A stretch of DNA of 64,000 bases, taken from NCBI GenBank assembly GCA_934699095.1, contig CAKUVI010000001.1, positions 186,001 to 250,000 of the forward strand, in the 5' to 3' direction. Position 1 is the stretch's first letter, and each line of letters starts with the position of its first letter. Below the pieces are notes generated by a model. That model saw nothing but the letters and a program-made list of their open reading frames with translations, made no database searches and had not been told where the DNA came from. The DNA comes from an uncultured Bacteroidales bacterium (GTDB lineage: Bacteria > Bacteroidota > Bacteroidia > Bacteroidales > WCHB1-69). Below, one piece after another: positions 54,170 through 62,115 of the stretch. The translations under genes and the position numbers were made by a program.

Positions 54170-54480
54170 CACTTTTTTTTTAATCCTGCAACATGCCCCT
54201 GTCAGATTTTAATTTTAATTTTTTTTTACCCCTAAACTCTTGTTTTTCAATAGTTAATTTAACTGAGTATTTTTACTTAAATCGTCTATGAAATCCGTGA
54301 ATCTCAGAATTTTAGAAATTTATTTCTTGAAATTTGCATAAATATAGGTTCAAAATATTGTTAATAAGTTGTTGAAAACTTTTCAGCGAAAACTGCTGTT
54401 TTGACTTGGAAATAAGTTTAATTTTGTCTGTTACTTTTTAAAATAATTTAAAAATCAAATATCAACTAAACTAAAAGATT
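54170..54480. other. A/T-rich spacer and leader of the giant T9SS gene
   Basis: About 310 bases, strongly A/T-rich, with no gene. It holds the promoter of the 2215-residue protein at its right end (TAATTTTG at 54419-54426, with TTGAC near 54402) and a ~55-base leader. Confidence 0.5.
54419..54426 (+). promoter_or_regulatory. -7 box for the giant T9SS protein
   Basis: TAATTTTG matches TAnnTTTG; a TTGAC lies about 17 bases upstream; the ATG is at 54481. Confidence 0.5.
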
Positions 54481-57400
54481 ATGAAAAAGTTTTTACTTCT
54501 TATCGTCTCATTGATGCTCTTGGTAGCCTCGTTTGGACAGACTACGCTGAATGAGAGCTTCGAAAACGGTTTCCCTCCTACGGGATGGACAACGATTGGT
54601 AGCCAGTGGACCATTGACGAATCCAATGCGGTTACTGGTTCCAAATCAGCGTTCTGTAATTATAGTTGGGATGGCCATAACAGCTATCTCATAACCCCTC
54701 AATTGGAGTTGAACGGAGCCTATTCGTTGATATTCCATACTGCAGTCAACTACACCGGCTATGAAGATGATACCGAATTTACCATAGAGGTGTCAACGAC
54801 TGGAACAGCTGCCGCTGACTTCACTCCTATCTACACTGTTCAGCACCCAAACACACAATATGTGTTCAATATCAACGAGGTAGACTTGTCTCCCTACAAT
54901 GGACAGACCGTTTATATAGCATTCCATATCGAGGATATGAACGGTTGCGGATTCTATCTTGATGACGTGGCACTTGAGGCTGCGCCAACCTGTATCAAAC
55001 CTTCAAACTTGTCTGTTACTAACATCACAACAAATGCAGCCACAATAGGATGGAACGCTCCTGAAAATGCATCTGCATACACTGTTCAATACAAAGAAGC
55101 GTCTGTAGAAGACTGGACAAATGCCACAACTATTGAAAGTACAGAAACATCAGCTGAACTCACCTCTTTGTCTCCTGCTACTGTTTACAATGTACGCGTT
55201 AAATGCGACTGCGGTGCAGATGACGGCGAAAGTGTATGGTCTGAAGTCAAGACTTTCTACACCGATTGTGTTCCAATGTCAGTTTTTCCAGTCACCTATG
55301 GTTTTGAGGCTCCCAATGTTGCCGGCACCGCCAACTATCCGCTGCCAATCTGTTTTGCACGTGTAAGTAGTGGTTTGTATCCATATACCAACCAATATGA
55401 ATATTATGCTCATACTGGCAGCTATTCTTTGTCATGGGGATATAGTTCTTCCGGTACTGTTGCCCTCCCTGAAATAGATCCGGAAGTCGATATCAACAGC
55501 ATTATAATCGAATTCTATGCAAGAAGCTCTTCAGGAACGTCCAAACTTGAAGTGGGTGTTTTGGCCAATGATGCCGATGAGAGCTCCTTTGTCCCGGTAT
55601 ATACTATCGAACCAATGTCTTCAACATACACCAAGTATGTTGTACCTTTCGTGAACTTCGAGGGTGAAGGCGGCCGTCTGGCTTTTAAGGGTTCAGCACC
55701 GAGTGACTATATTTACCTTGATGATCTCACAATAGATGTAATAGGCGACTGCTCAGAACCTGCAATGTTAACAGCAGTGCCCGATGAAGCAGAAGAGAAC
55801 ATGCTTCTCTCATGGTACTCAACAAGCAGCAACATCGACTTGCACTATAAGCTCACAACAGAGAGCAGCTACACCACTATACCTGGTGTTGCACTCAACG
55901 AGGACGGTGTTTTCGCTTTGTCAGAGTTCGCATATTCTTCAGCCTACAACTGGTATCTCTCTGCAATCTGTGGTGACGACACTATAAATTCGACCGTTTC
56001 AATCTTCACAACACCATGCAAACCGATCTCTTCTCTTCCGAAAGCTTGGGATTTTGAGGCCGGCAACAATGGAGGCACCGCTTCATATTCGTTGCCTGTT
56101 TGCTGGACCAGAAGCTCCGGTAACTATCCCTATGTTTACTCAGGATCTGGTTTGGATAATTCAAAGTGTTTGAATTTTTATAACTATAATTCAGGAAGTT
56201 ATGGCGTAATTGGCCAGATTGACGAGTCTATTGATATTAATACTTTGCAACTCACATTCTTCCTCAGACTTTCAAGCGACTATTATGAAGGATCAGAATT
56301 GCTTATAGGTGTTATGACAGATCCGACTGATGTCTCAACATTCACCGCGGTTCAGACTCTCAACAATCTTCCAACAGAATACACGATGTTTGAAGTGCCA
56401 TTCTCAAGCTATGAGGGTGAAGGAAGATATATAGCACTGAAGAACGCCAACGGTAGTGGCTATAACTATTCAAGCACATATATCGACAATCTCACTTTGG
56501 AACAGATTCCAGGCTGTCAACGCCCGTCTAATCTGACAGCAACAGGTATCACAACCGAACAGGCTGTCTTGAACTGGACATCTGATGCCGACCAATACAA
56601 TGTTTACTACAAGGATGTCATCTCTGGCGGCGGCTATCAAATGATATCCAATGTTTCCGTTTCAGAGGATGGTTATGTACTTGCAGAGCTTCTCCCGGGC
56701 AAGATATATGACTGGTATGTAGAGGCAATCTGTAGCGATGGTACTCATCCTGCAAGCGTTGTAAATACATTCATAACAGAATGTGTTGATATCGAGCCAG
56801 AAGACCTTCCTTACATCATGGGATTCGAAAGTTATCCTCAAGGCGTTCGCCCATCTTGCTGGACAGCAGTGGAAAGCTATAGCGGCACTTACGATTATCC
56901 GTACATTTCCAATAGCTCCACTCCTCATTCTGGTGAAGCAAATCTTTACTTCTATCCTTACGGATATAGTGGCTACAATAATTTGATTGCCCTGCCAAGG
57001 ATTAATGAAGATCTCTCAGAACTCAGAATGACATTCTGGCTCAGACCTGGAAGTAATAGTGATTCATATGGTCAAATGCAAGTGGGCTACATTACAAATT
57101 TGAATAATCCTTCCACTTTTGTTCCATTGACAACAATCGTTGCAAGCGAATTATTGAGCAGCAATTATGCTAAGTATGTACTTTCGTTCGCTGGTACTGA
57201 GTTTGAAGGAACAGACAATTACATTGCTTTCAAGTGTACCAACCAATGGGGTTACCAATGGTATTTGGATGATGTTGTTGTTGAGTACATTCCTGATTGT
57301 GCAGAACCTACAAATCTTGCTGCAAATGCAATTACTTCTAATTCTGCTAACCTTTCATGGAATTCTCAAGCAGAAGAGTTCATGGTTTATTTCAAGAAAT

Positions 57401-60400
57401 CCACAGAAGAAGAATACACTTCTGTTGAAGCTTCTTTGAACGAAGATGGTGTTTATGTGTTAGAGAACCTTGAGCCGGCCACAACCTACAACTGGTACGT
57501 TGAAACCATTTGTGACGGCGGAGAGACAGCCGAGTCACAACCTGCTGCATTCACAACACAGTGCACACCTTTAACCCAGATTCCTATTACTTGGAATTTC
57601 GACACAATCTCAGTCGCAACTTCAAATCCTTTGCCTGCTTGTTGGAGCCGTCTTGGCAGCCAATCTTACCCATACATCTATAGTTATGCTTTATACGCTC
57701 ATTCAGGTGCTAAATCTTTGTTCTGGAGCTACGGATACTCAAGCACAGTGGTATTGCCGACGATTGATACGGAAGCACATCCTATCAACACTTTGCAACT
57801 TCGCTTCTATGCCCGCAACCAGTATGCTTCCACATCAACCAAGCTCACTGTGGGAGTATTGGAAGACGCTACCAACTTGAACACCTTCACTGAGATTATT
57901 ACTCTTGATCTTACAGACACTTACCAAGAATTTGAAGTTCCTTTCATCCAATATAATGGAAGCGGTGCGTTCTTTGCTATTAAAGCAACAAACAATTCCG
58001 ACTACATTATGATTGACGATCTTACCATAGAGCCTATTCCTGAATGTTCAAAACCTCAAGGACTTGCTGCTTCAGTTACTTCCTCATCAGCAAATCTGTC
58101 TTGGAGTTCATCTGGTGAAAACTTCCTTCTCTATGTAAAGAAAGCAACCGATGCAGAATACACTTCAGAGGTTGTTACGTTAAACGAAAACGGAGTTTAC
58201 CTACTTGAAGACCTCGAAGAAGCGACAACTTACAACTGGTATGTTGCAACTTTGTGCGAAGACGACACTTTGGTAAGCAATAACATAATGACATTCACAA
58301 CATTGTGCTTGCCAATTCCTGCCGACGAACTTCCTTATACAATGGATTTTGAAGGTCTCTCTTATGGTTCTGTACCTACATGCTGGACAGTTCTTGAAAG
58401 CTATACCAACTATTCAGGAACATATCCGTCGGTTGAGGCAAGTACATTCGATGCTCATGGCGGCACTAATTTATTCGTATTCTATCCTTATGGCTATAAT
58501 GGATTATCCAACATGGTAGCTCTTCCTAATATTAACGAAGATATTCACGAACTTCGTGTTAATTTCTGGTTGAGGCCTTATAATAATACAGCTTCATACG
58601 GTCAAATGATAATTGGTGTTATGTCTGATCTTAATGATATGTCAACATTTGAACCGGTTGACACTATTGTCGCAGCAGAATTGCAAAGTCCGGATTACGA
58701 CAACTACAGAATCTCATTTGCCAACACTACACTCGAAGGCAATACAAACTATATAGTGTTCCGCGCCGAGAACGAAAACGGATACGAGTGGTATTTGGAT
58801 GATGTTGTTATAGAGTACATTCCAAACTGCTTAGAACCGGAGAACCTTACAACTGTTGCTGTAACAACAAACTCTGCCACATTGTCATGGACATCCAGCG
58901 AGACCAACTTCAACCTCTACTACAAATTAGATGGAGACGAGGAATACACTGCAGTAAACAACGTGACCCTCAACGAAGATGGTCAATACGTACTTGCCAA
59001 CATTCTTCCAGGATCCAAGTATTTCTGGTATGTTGAAGCTGATTGTGGTGCCTCTGAGACCGCTTCAAGTAATGTAAGATTCTTTGTTACAGATTGTGAA
59101 TTGATCAGTACAGTTCCTCAAACATGGGACTTTACAACAGATCTCTATGGTGGCACCCCTGATTATCCGCTTCCGGTATGCTGGGACAGAATTCTTGGCG
59201 CCGATTCATATTACACCTATCCTTATGTATCAAATGGCGAGTTGATGTTCTACATGTATGTTACTAAGAACTATGCCGTTCTTCCGAGAATCAACACGGA
59301 GGTTCTTGATATCAATGACTTGATGCTTTCAATGAATGTAAGATGTTCACAAGTCCACAGTTCCAACAAACTTGAAGTTGGCGTAATGTCAGATCCTTCA
59401 GATCTTAACACATTCACACTTGTTCAGGAAATCAGTGAATTTACAGAAAATGAATCCGTTGTTGAGGTTATGTTCGAAAATCTTACCAACGCTGGTGACT
59501 ACATTGCCATCCGCACAAGAAGCAACTCTTCTTATAACTATAATTACATTTATATAAGCTCTTTGTCAATCTATCCAAAACCTGCATGTGATCCTATAGA
59601 CTTGTTGACAGCAAACGAAGTTCTTCAAACTACGGCAGCCATTTCTTGGACAGGCAACAACGAACAAGGTTATACCATCCAATATAAGGAAATGGGAGGA
59701 GGCGAATGGACACAGGCTGGTACCACAATGGATACATTCTATACAGTAAACAACCTCTTGCCTGGCAAGTTCTACACAATTGGTGTAGCTCCTGTATGCG
59801 GCGACGAGTTTGTGGTTTATCGTAACGTGGATATTTTCACTCTGTGCGAAGTTGTATCTGAGTATCCTTACAAGGAATCATTTGAAGGCACCTCATACGG
59901 TTGCTGGGAGAATGAGCAGCTGAATTCAAAGGATTGGCAATTCTCTGGCTCATATTCAAGCGATGGCTTGCAGTCAATCTACTTCCCATGGAATGTCGGT
60001 GCTTCAGCTCGTTTGATTTCACCTATATTCGATTTGACAACATTGACAGAGCCTACGCTTTCATACGACGTTTACATTCCTGTATATTCTTATTCGGGCA
60101 CATACGACAGTATCGGAGTTTTCTATCGTACAGATGCTTCTGCAGAATGGACATTCATACAAGGTAACTGCTCGGATGCTGCAGACGATTTCACGACCTT
60201 TACAGTTGAACTTCCTGAACCTAATGCAACATACCAGATTATGTTCTTGGGTATCGGTCAGGATGGCTTGAATGCATATCTTGACAATGTGAATATCTTC
60301 GATGCTGACTCATCATCTACTCCAGAGTGCGTTGTTCCTACCGCATTGGCAGTGAACAATATCAGCGAGACCGCAGCAACCGCAACCTGGACCGCCGGTG

Positions 60401-61128
60401 GCGAGGAGACCGCTTGGAAGTTGCAGTACAAGACAGCAGCAGCTGAAGAGTGGGGTTCAGAAATTGACGTAAATACGACCCCATCCTACCAGATGACAGG
60501 ACTGACCGCAGGCACCGAGTATCAAGTGCGCGTCAAGGCTGTTTGCGGTGACGACAACGAGAGCGACTGGACAGAAGCTGTTGCATTCACCACCAGTGAA
60601 GAGGTTGTTGAGCCATGTAACACTCCGACCAACGTTGCTGCATCCAACATCACCAAGGAGAGCATGACCATCACATGGAGTGCCAACGGTGCAAGCAAGT
60701 GGAACCTGCAGTACCGCGTTGTTAACGGCACATGGAGCACCGTTACCGTTGAGGGCAACCCGACCTACACCATCACCGACCTCACGGAGGCCACCGAGTA
60801 CCAGATCCAGGTACAGGCAGTGTGCGACGGCGCAACCAGTCCTTGGAGCACGATGATCAGCCAGAGCACGGGCATCAACGCCCGCCTGATGGGCAGCATC
60901 TCGCTGTATCCTAACCCGGCAAGCAACTACGTTGACGTTCGCGTGAGCGACAACGACATCGCAGTAAGCCGTCTTGAGGTTTACGACGTGTATGGCAAGC
61001 TCATCAACGAGGTTGAGGTAATCGAGAATCCAACGAGAATCAACGTTGAAAACCTTGCAAGCGGCATGTATTTCGTGAAGGTAATCACCAACGACGGTGT
61101 CGCAACCAAAAATTTCATCAAAAAATAA
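54481..61128 (+). CDS. Giant modular T9SS protein (choice-of-anchor J and fibronectin III repeats)
   Basis: 2,215 residues. Signal peptide (MKKFLLLIVSLMLLVASFG). The body alternates jelly-roll modules of the cleaved-adhesin/choice-of-anchor J type with fibronectin III modules. The jelly-roll modules start like FENGFPPTGW or FEAxNxxGTxxYPLPxCW and end YLDDVxxE. The fibronectin modules look like CxxPxNLxxxxITxxSAxLSWxS and end TYNWYVxxxC. About eight jelly rolls and a similar number of FnIII units are visible, with two extra FnIII units before the end. Residues 2130-2215 are a T9SS type A sorting domain (LYPNPASNYVDV, then GMYFVKVITNDG, NFIKK). Probably a surface adhesin or a glycan- or protein-binding scaffold; no catalytic domain is seen. 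Codon use shifts to clearly G/C-ending triplets from about 60330 to the end. Confidence 0.9.
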   Translation: MKKFLLLIVSLMLLVASFGQTTLNESFENGFPPTGWTTIGSQWTIDESNAVTGSKSAFCNYSWDGHNSYLITPQLELNGAYSLIFHTAVNYTGYEDDTEFTIEVSTTGTAAADFTPIYTVQHPNTQYVFNINEVDLSPYNGQTVYIAFHIEDMNGCGFYLDDVALEAAPTCIKPSNLSVTNITTNAATIGWNAPENASAYTVQYKEASVEDWTNATTIESTETSAELTSLSPATVYNVRVKCDCGADDGESVWSEVKTFYTDCVPMSVFPVTYGFEAPNVAGTANYPLPICFARVSSGLYPYTNQYEYYAHTGSYSLSWGYSSSGTVALPEIDPEVDINSIIIEFYARSSSGTSKLEVGVLANDADESSFVPVYTIEPMSSTYTKYVVPFVNFEGEGGRLAFKGSAPSDYIYLDDLTIDVIGDCSEPAMLTAVPDEAEENMLLSWYSTSSNIDLHYKLTTESSYTTIPGVALNEDGVFALSEFAYSSAYNWYLSAICGDDTINSTVSIFTTPCKPISSLPKAWDFEAGNNGGTASYSLPVCWTRSSGNYPYVYSGSGLDNSKCLNFYNYNSGSYGVIGQIDESIDINTLQLTFFLRLSSDYYEGSELLIGVMTDPTDVSTFTAVQTLNNLPTEYTMFEVPFSSYEGEGRYIALKNANGSGYNYSSTYIDNLTLEQIPGCQRPSNLTATGITTEQAVLNWTSDADQYNVYYKDVISGGGYQMISNVSVSEDGYVLAELLPGKIYDWYVEAICSDGTHPASVVNTFITECVDIEPEDLPYIMGFESYPQGVRPSCWTAVESYSGTYDYPYISNSSTPHSGEANLYFYPYGYSGYNNLIALPRINEDLSELRMTFWLRPGSNSDSYGQMQVGYITNLNNPSTFVPLTTIVASELLSSNYAKYVLSFAGTEFEGTDNYIAFKCTNQWGYQWYLDDVVVEYIPDCAEPTNLAANAITSNSANLSWNSQAEEFMVYFKKSTEEEYTSVEASLNEDGVYVLENLEPATTYNWYVETICDGGETAESQPAAFTTQCTPLTQIPITWNFDTISVATSNPLPACWSRLGSQSYPYIYSYALYAHSGAKSLFWSYGYSSTVVLPTIDTEAHPINTLQLRFYARNQYASTSTKLTVGVLEDATNLNTFTEIITLDLTDTYQEFEVPFIQYNGSGAFFAIKATNNSDYIMIDDLTIEPIPECSKPQGLAASVTSSSANLSWSSSGENFLLYVKKATDAEYTSEVVTLNENGVYLLEDLEEATTYNWYVATLCEDDTLVSNNIMTFTTLCLPIPADELPYTMDFEGLSYGSVPTCWTVLESYTNYSGTYPSVEASTFDAHGGTNLFVFYPYGYNGLSNMVALPNINEDIHELRVNFWLRPYNNTASYGQMIIGVMSDLNDMSTFEPVDTIVAAELQSPDYDNYRISFANTTLEGNTNYIVFRAENENGYEWYLDDVVIEYIPNCLEPENLTTVAVTTNSATLSWTSSETNFNLYYKLDGDEEYTAVNNVTLNEDGQYVLANILPGSKYFWYVEADCGASETASSNVRFFVTDCELISTVPQTWDFTTDLYGGTPDYPLPVCWDRILGADSYYTYPYVSNGELMFYMYVTKNYAVLPRINTEVLDINDLMLSMNVRCSQVHSSNKLEVGVMSDPSDLNTFTLVQEISEFTENESVVEVMFENLTNAGDYIAIRTRSNSSYNYNYIYISSLSIYPKPACDPIDLLTANEVLQTTAAISWTGNNEQGYTIQYKEMGGGEWTQAGTTMDTFYTVNNLLPGKFYTIGVAPVCGDEFVVYRNVDIFTLCEVVSEYPYKESFEGTSYGCWENEQLNSKDWQFSGSYSSDGLQSIYFPWNVGASARLISPIFDLTTLTEPTLSYDVYIPVYSYSGTYDSIGVFYRTDASAEWTFIQGNCSDAADDFTTFTVELPEPNATYQIMFLGIGQDGLNAYLDNVNIFDADSSSTPECVVPTALAVNNISETAATATWTAGGEETAWKLQYKTAAAEEWGSEIDVNTTPSYQMTGLTAGTEYQVRVKAVCGDDNESDWTEAVAFTTSEEVVEPCNTPTNVAASNITKESMTITWSANGASKWNLQYRVVNGTWSTVTVEGNPTYTITDLTEATEYQIQVQAVCDGATSPWSTMISQSTGINARLMGSISLYPNPASNYVDVRVSDNDIAVSRLEVYDVYGKLINEVEVIENPTRINVENLASGMYFVKVITNDGVATKNFIKK

Positions 61129-61151
61129 TCCCACATAAAATACGATTTTGT

Positions 61152-61183
61152 AGAGACGGACAATCGTCCGTCTCTTTTTTTTT
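61152..61183 (+). terminator. Terminator after the giant T9SS gene
   Basis: Perfect 10-bp stem AGAGACGGAC/GTCCGTCTCT (61152-61161 with 61166-61175) with a 4-base loop, followed by a T-run. The stem arm is the same GTAGAGACG-type repeat seen near 7970 and 8223. Confidence 0.88.
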
Positions 61184-61192
61184 ATATATCGT

Positions 61193-61289
61193 CCGTTTTT
61201 TTTATAATAACCGCAATTTTTATATTGGCAGAGACGGACGGCCGTTTTTTTTATAATAACCGCAATTTTTATATTGGCAGAGACGGACG
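61193..61289. repeat. Two tandem copies of a 49-bp unit
   Basis: The unit starts CCGTTTTTTTTATAATAACC and ends with GGCAGAGACGGACG. Copies at 61193-61240 and 61242-61289 look identical, with one spacer base. Their GAGACGGACG ends join a further GTCCGTCCGTCTCTAC palindrome at 61289-61303, and another GGCCGTCCGTCTCTGC copy is at 61345-61360. Confidence 0.8.
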
Positions 61290-61368
61290 TCCGTCCGTCT
61301 CTACGGGGATAATTCAACGAAAATACGATTATGGGGTGGAAAACGGCCGTCCGTCTCTGCGGGAAAAA

Positions 61369-61379
61369 ATGTATTTTTG
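61369..61379 (+). promoter_or_regulatory. -7 box for hypB
   Basis: TATTTTTG near 61372-61379. The first in-frame TTG of the hypB frame lies inside this box, so the true start must be downstream. Confidence 0.55.
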
Positions 61380-61427
61380 CATCCGAAAATAGAACATATT
61401 TTGTTAAATGATATAAATACAATCATT

Positions 61428-62102
61428 GTGGATGATATTAAGATCATAGAAATAAAGAAAAGTGTTTTTGCCGAGAACGATAAAGATGCAGATGCACTAC
61501 GCGATGAATTGAAACAGAAGGGTGTATGTTTGCTTAATTTGATGTCGGCACCAGGCAGTGGAAAGACAACCACTCTCATTCAATTGATTAATAAGGTCAA
61601 AGACAAAGTAAACGTGGCTGTTATGGAAGCCGACATCGACAGCGATGTGGATGCCGTAAAAATCAAAGAGGCGACAGGAGTGCCGTCAATCCAACTGCAC
61701 ACAGGCGGTATGTGTCATCTCGATGCCGAGATGACTCGACAAGGGCTTGACAATGTCGATCTTGCTCAAGCAGATCTTGTTATATTGGAAAATGTTGGAA
61801 ATTTAGTGTGTCCGGCTGAGTTTGACACAGGCGCCACTTTCAACGCGATGATTCTTTCGGTGCCCGAAGGCGACGACAAGCCATTAAAATACCCCCTGAT
61901 GTTTTCAGTTTGTGATCTTGTCATAATAAACAAGACGGATGTGATTCCGTATTTTGATTTCGATATGGAGAAATGTCGCTCGGCAATCCTTATGCGTAAT
62001 CCCAATGCGACAATAATCCCGATTTCCGCCAAAACAGGCGATGGAGTTGATGTTCTTGTAGAATGGCTTCTCCACAAGGTTTCAAATATTGCTAACTCTT
62101 AA
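61428..62102 (+). CDS. hypB: Hydrogenase/urease-type nickel-loading GTPase HypB
   Basis: About 224 residues from a GTG at 61428. The frame is open further upstream, but the only earlier candidate starts are TTG codons, one of them inside the promoter; there is no in-frame ATG, so the start is uncertain. P-loop NLMSAPGSGKTTT (about 36-48), the metal-binding GGMCHLDAEMT (adjacent Cys-His), ENVGNLVCPAEFD, and the G4 motif NKTD. HypB inserts nickel into [NiFe]-hydrogenase with HypA. The His-rich or CxxCGC N terminus of some HypB proteins is absent. No hypA or hydrogenase genes lie in view; the next gene follows after 13 bases. Confidence 0.85.
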   Translation: MDDIKIIEIKKSVFAENDKDADALRDELKQKGVCLLNLMSAPGSGKTTTLIQLINKVKDKVNVAVMEADIDSDVDAVKIKEATGVPSIQLHTGGMCHLDAEMTRQGLDNVDLAQADLVILENVGNLVCPAEFDTGATFNAMILSVPEGDDKPLKYPLMFSVCDLVIINKTDVIPYFDFDMEKCRSAILMRNPNATIIPISAKTGDGVDVLVEWLLHKVSNIANS

Positions 62103-62115
62103 TTTAGAACTGAAT

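Noticed and set aside
61193..61303. Possible CRISPR array
   Set aside because: Only two adjacent copies with a 1-base gap and no spacers; it is a tandem duplication.
60457..61422. 321-codon minus-strand open frame opposite the T9SS 3' end
   Set aside because: Shadow of a G/C-rich coding region plus translated tandem repeats (repeated YKNCGYYKK-type strings).
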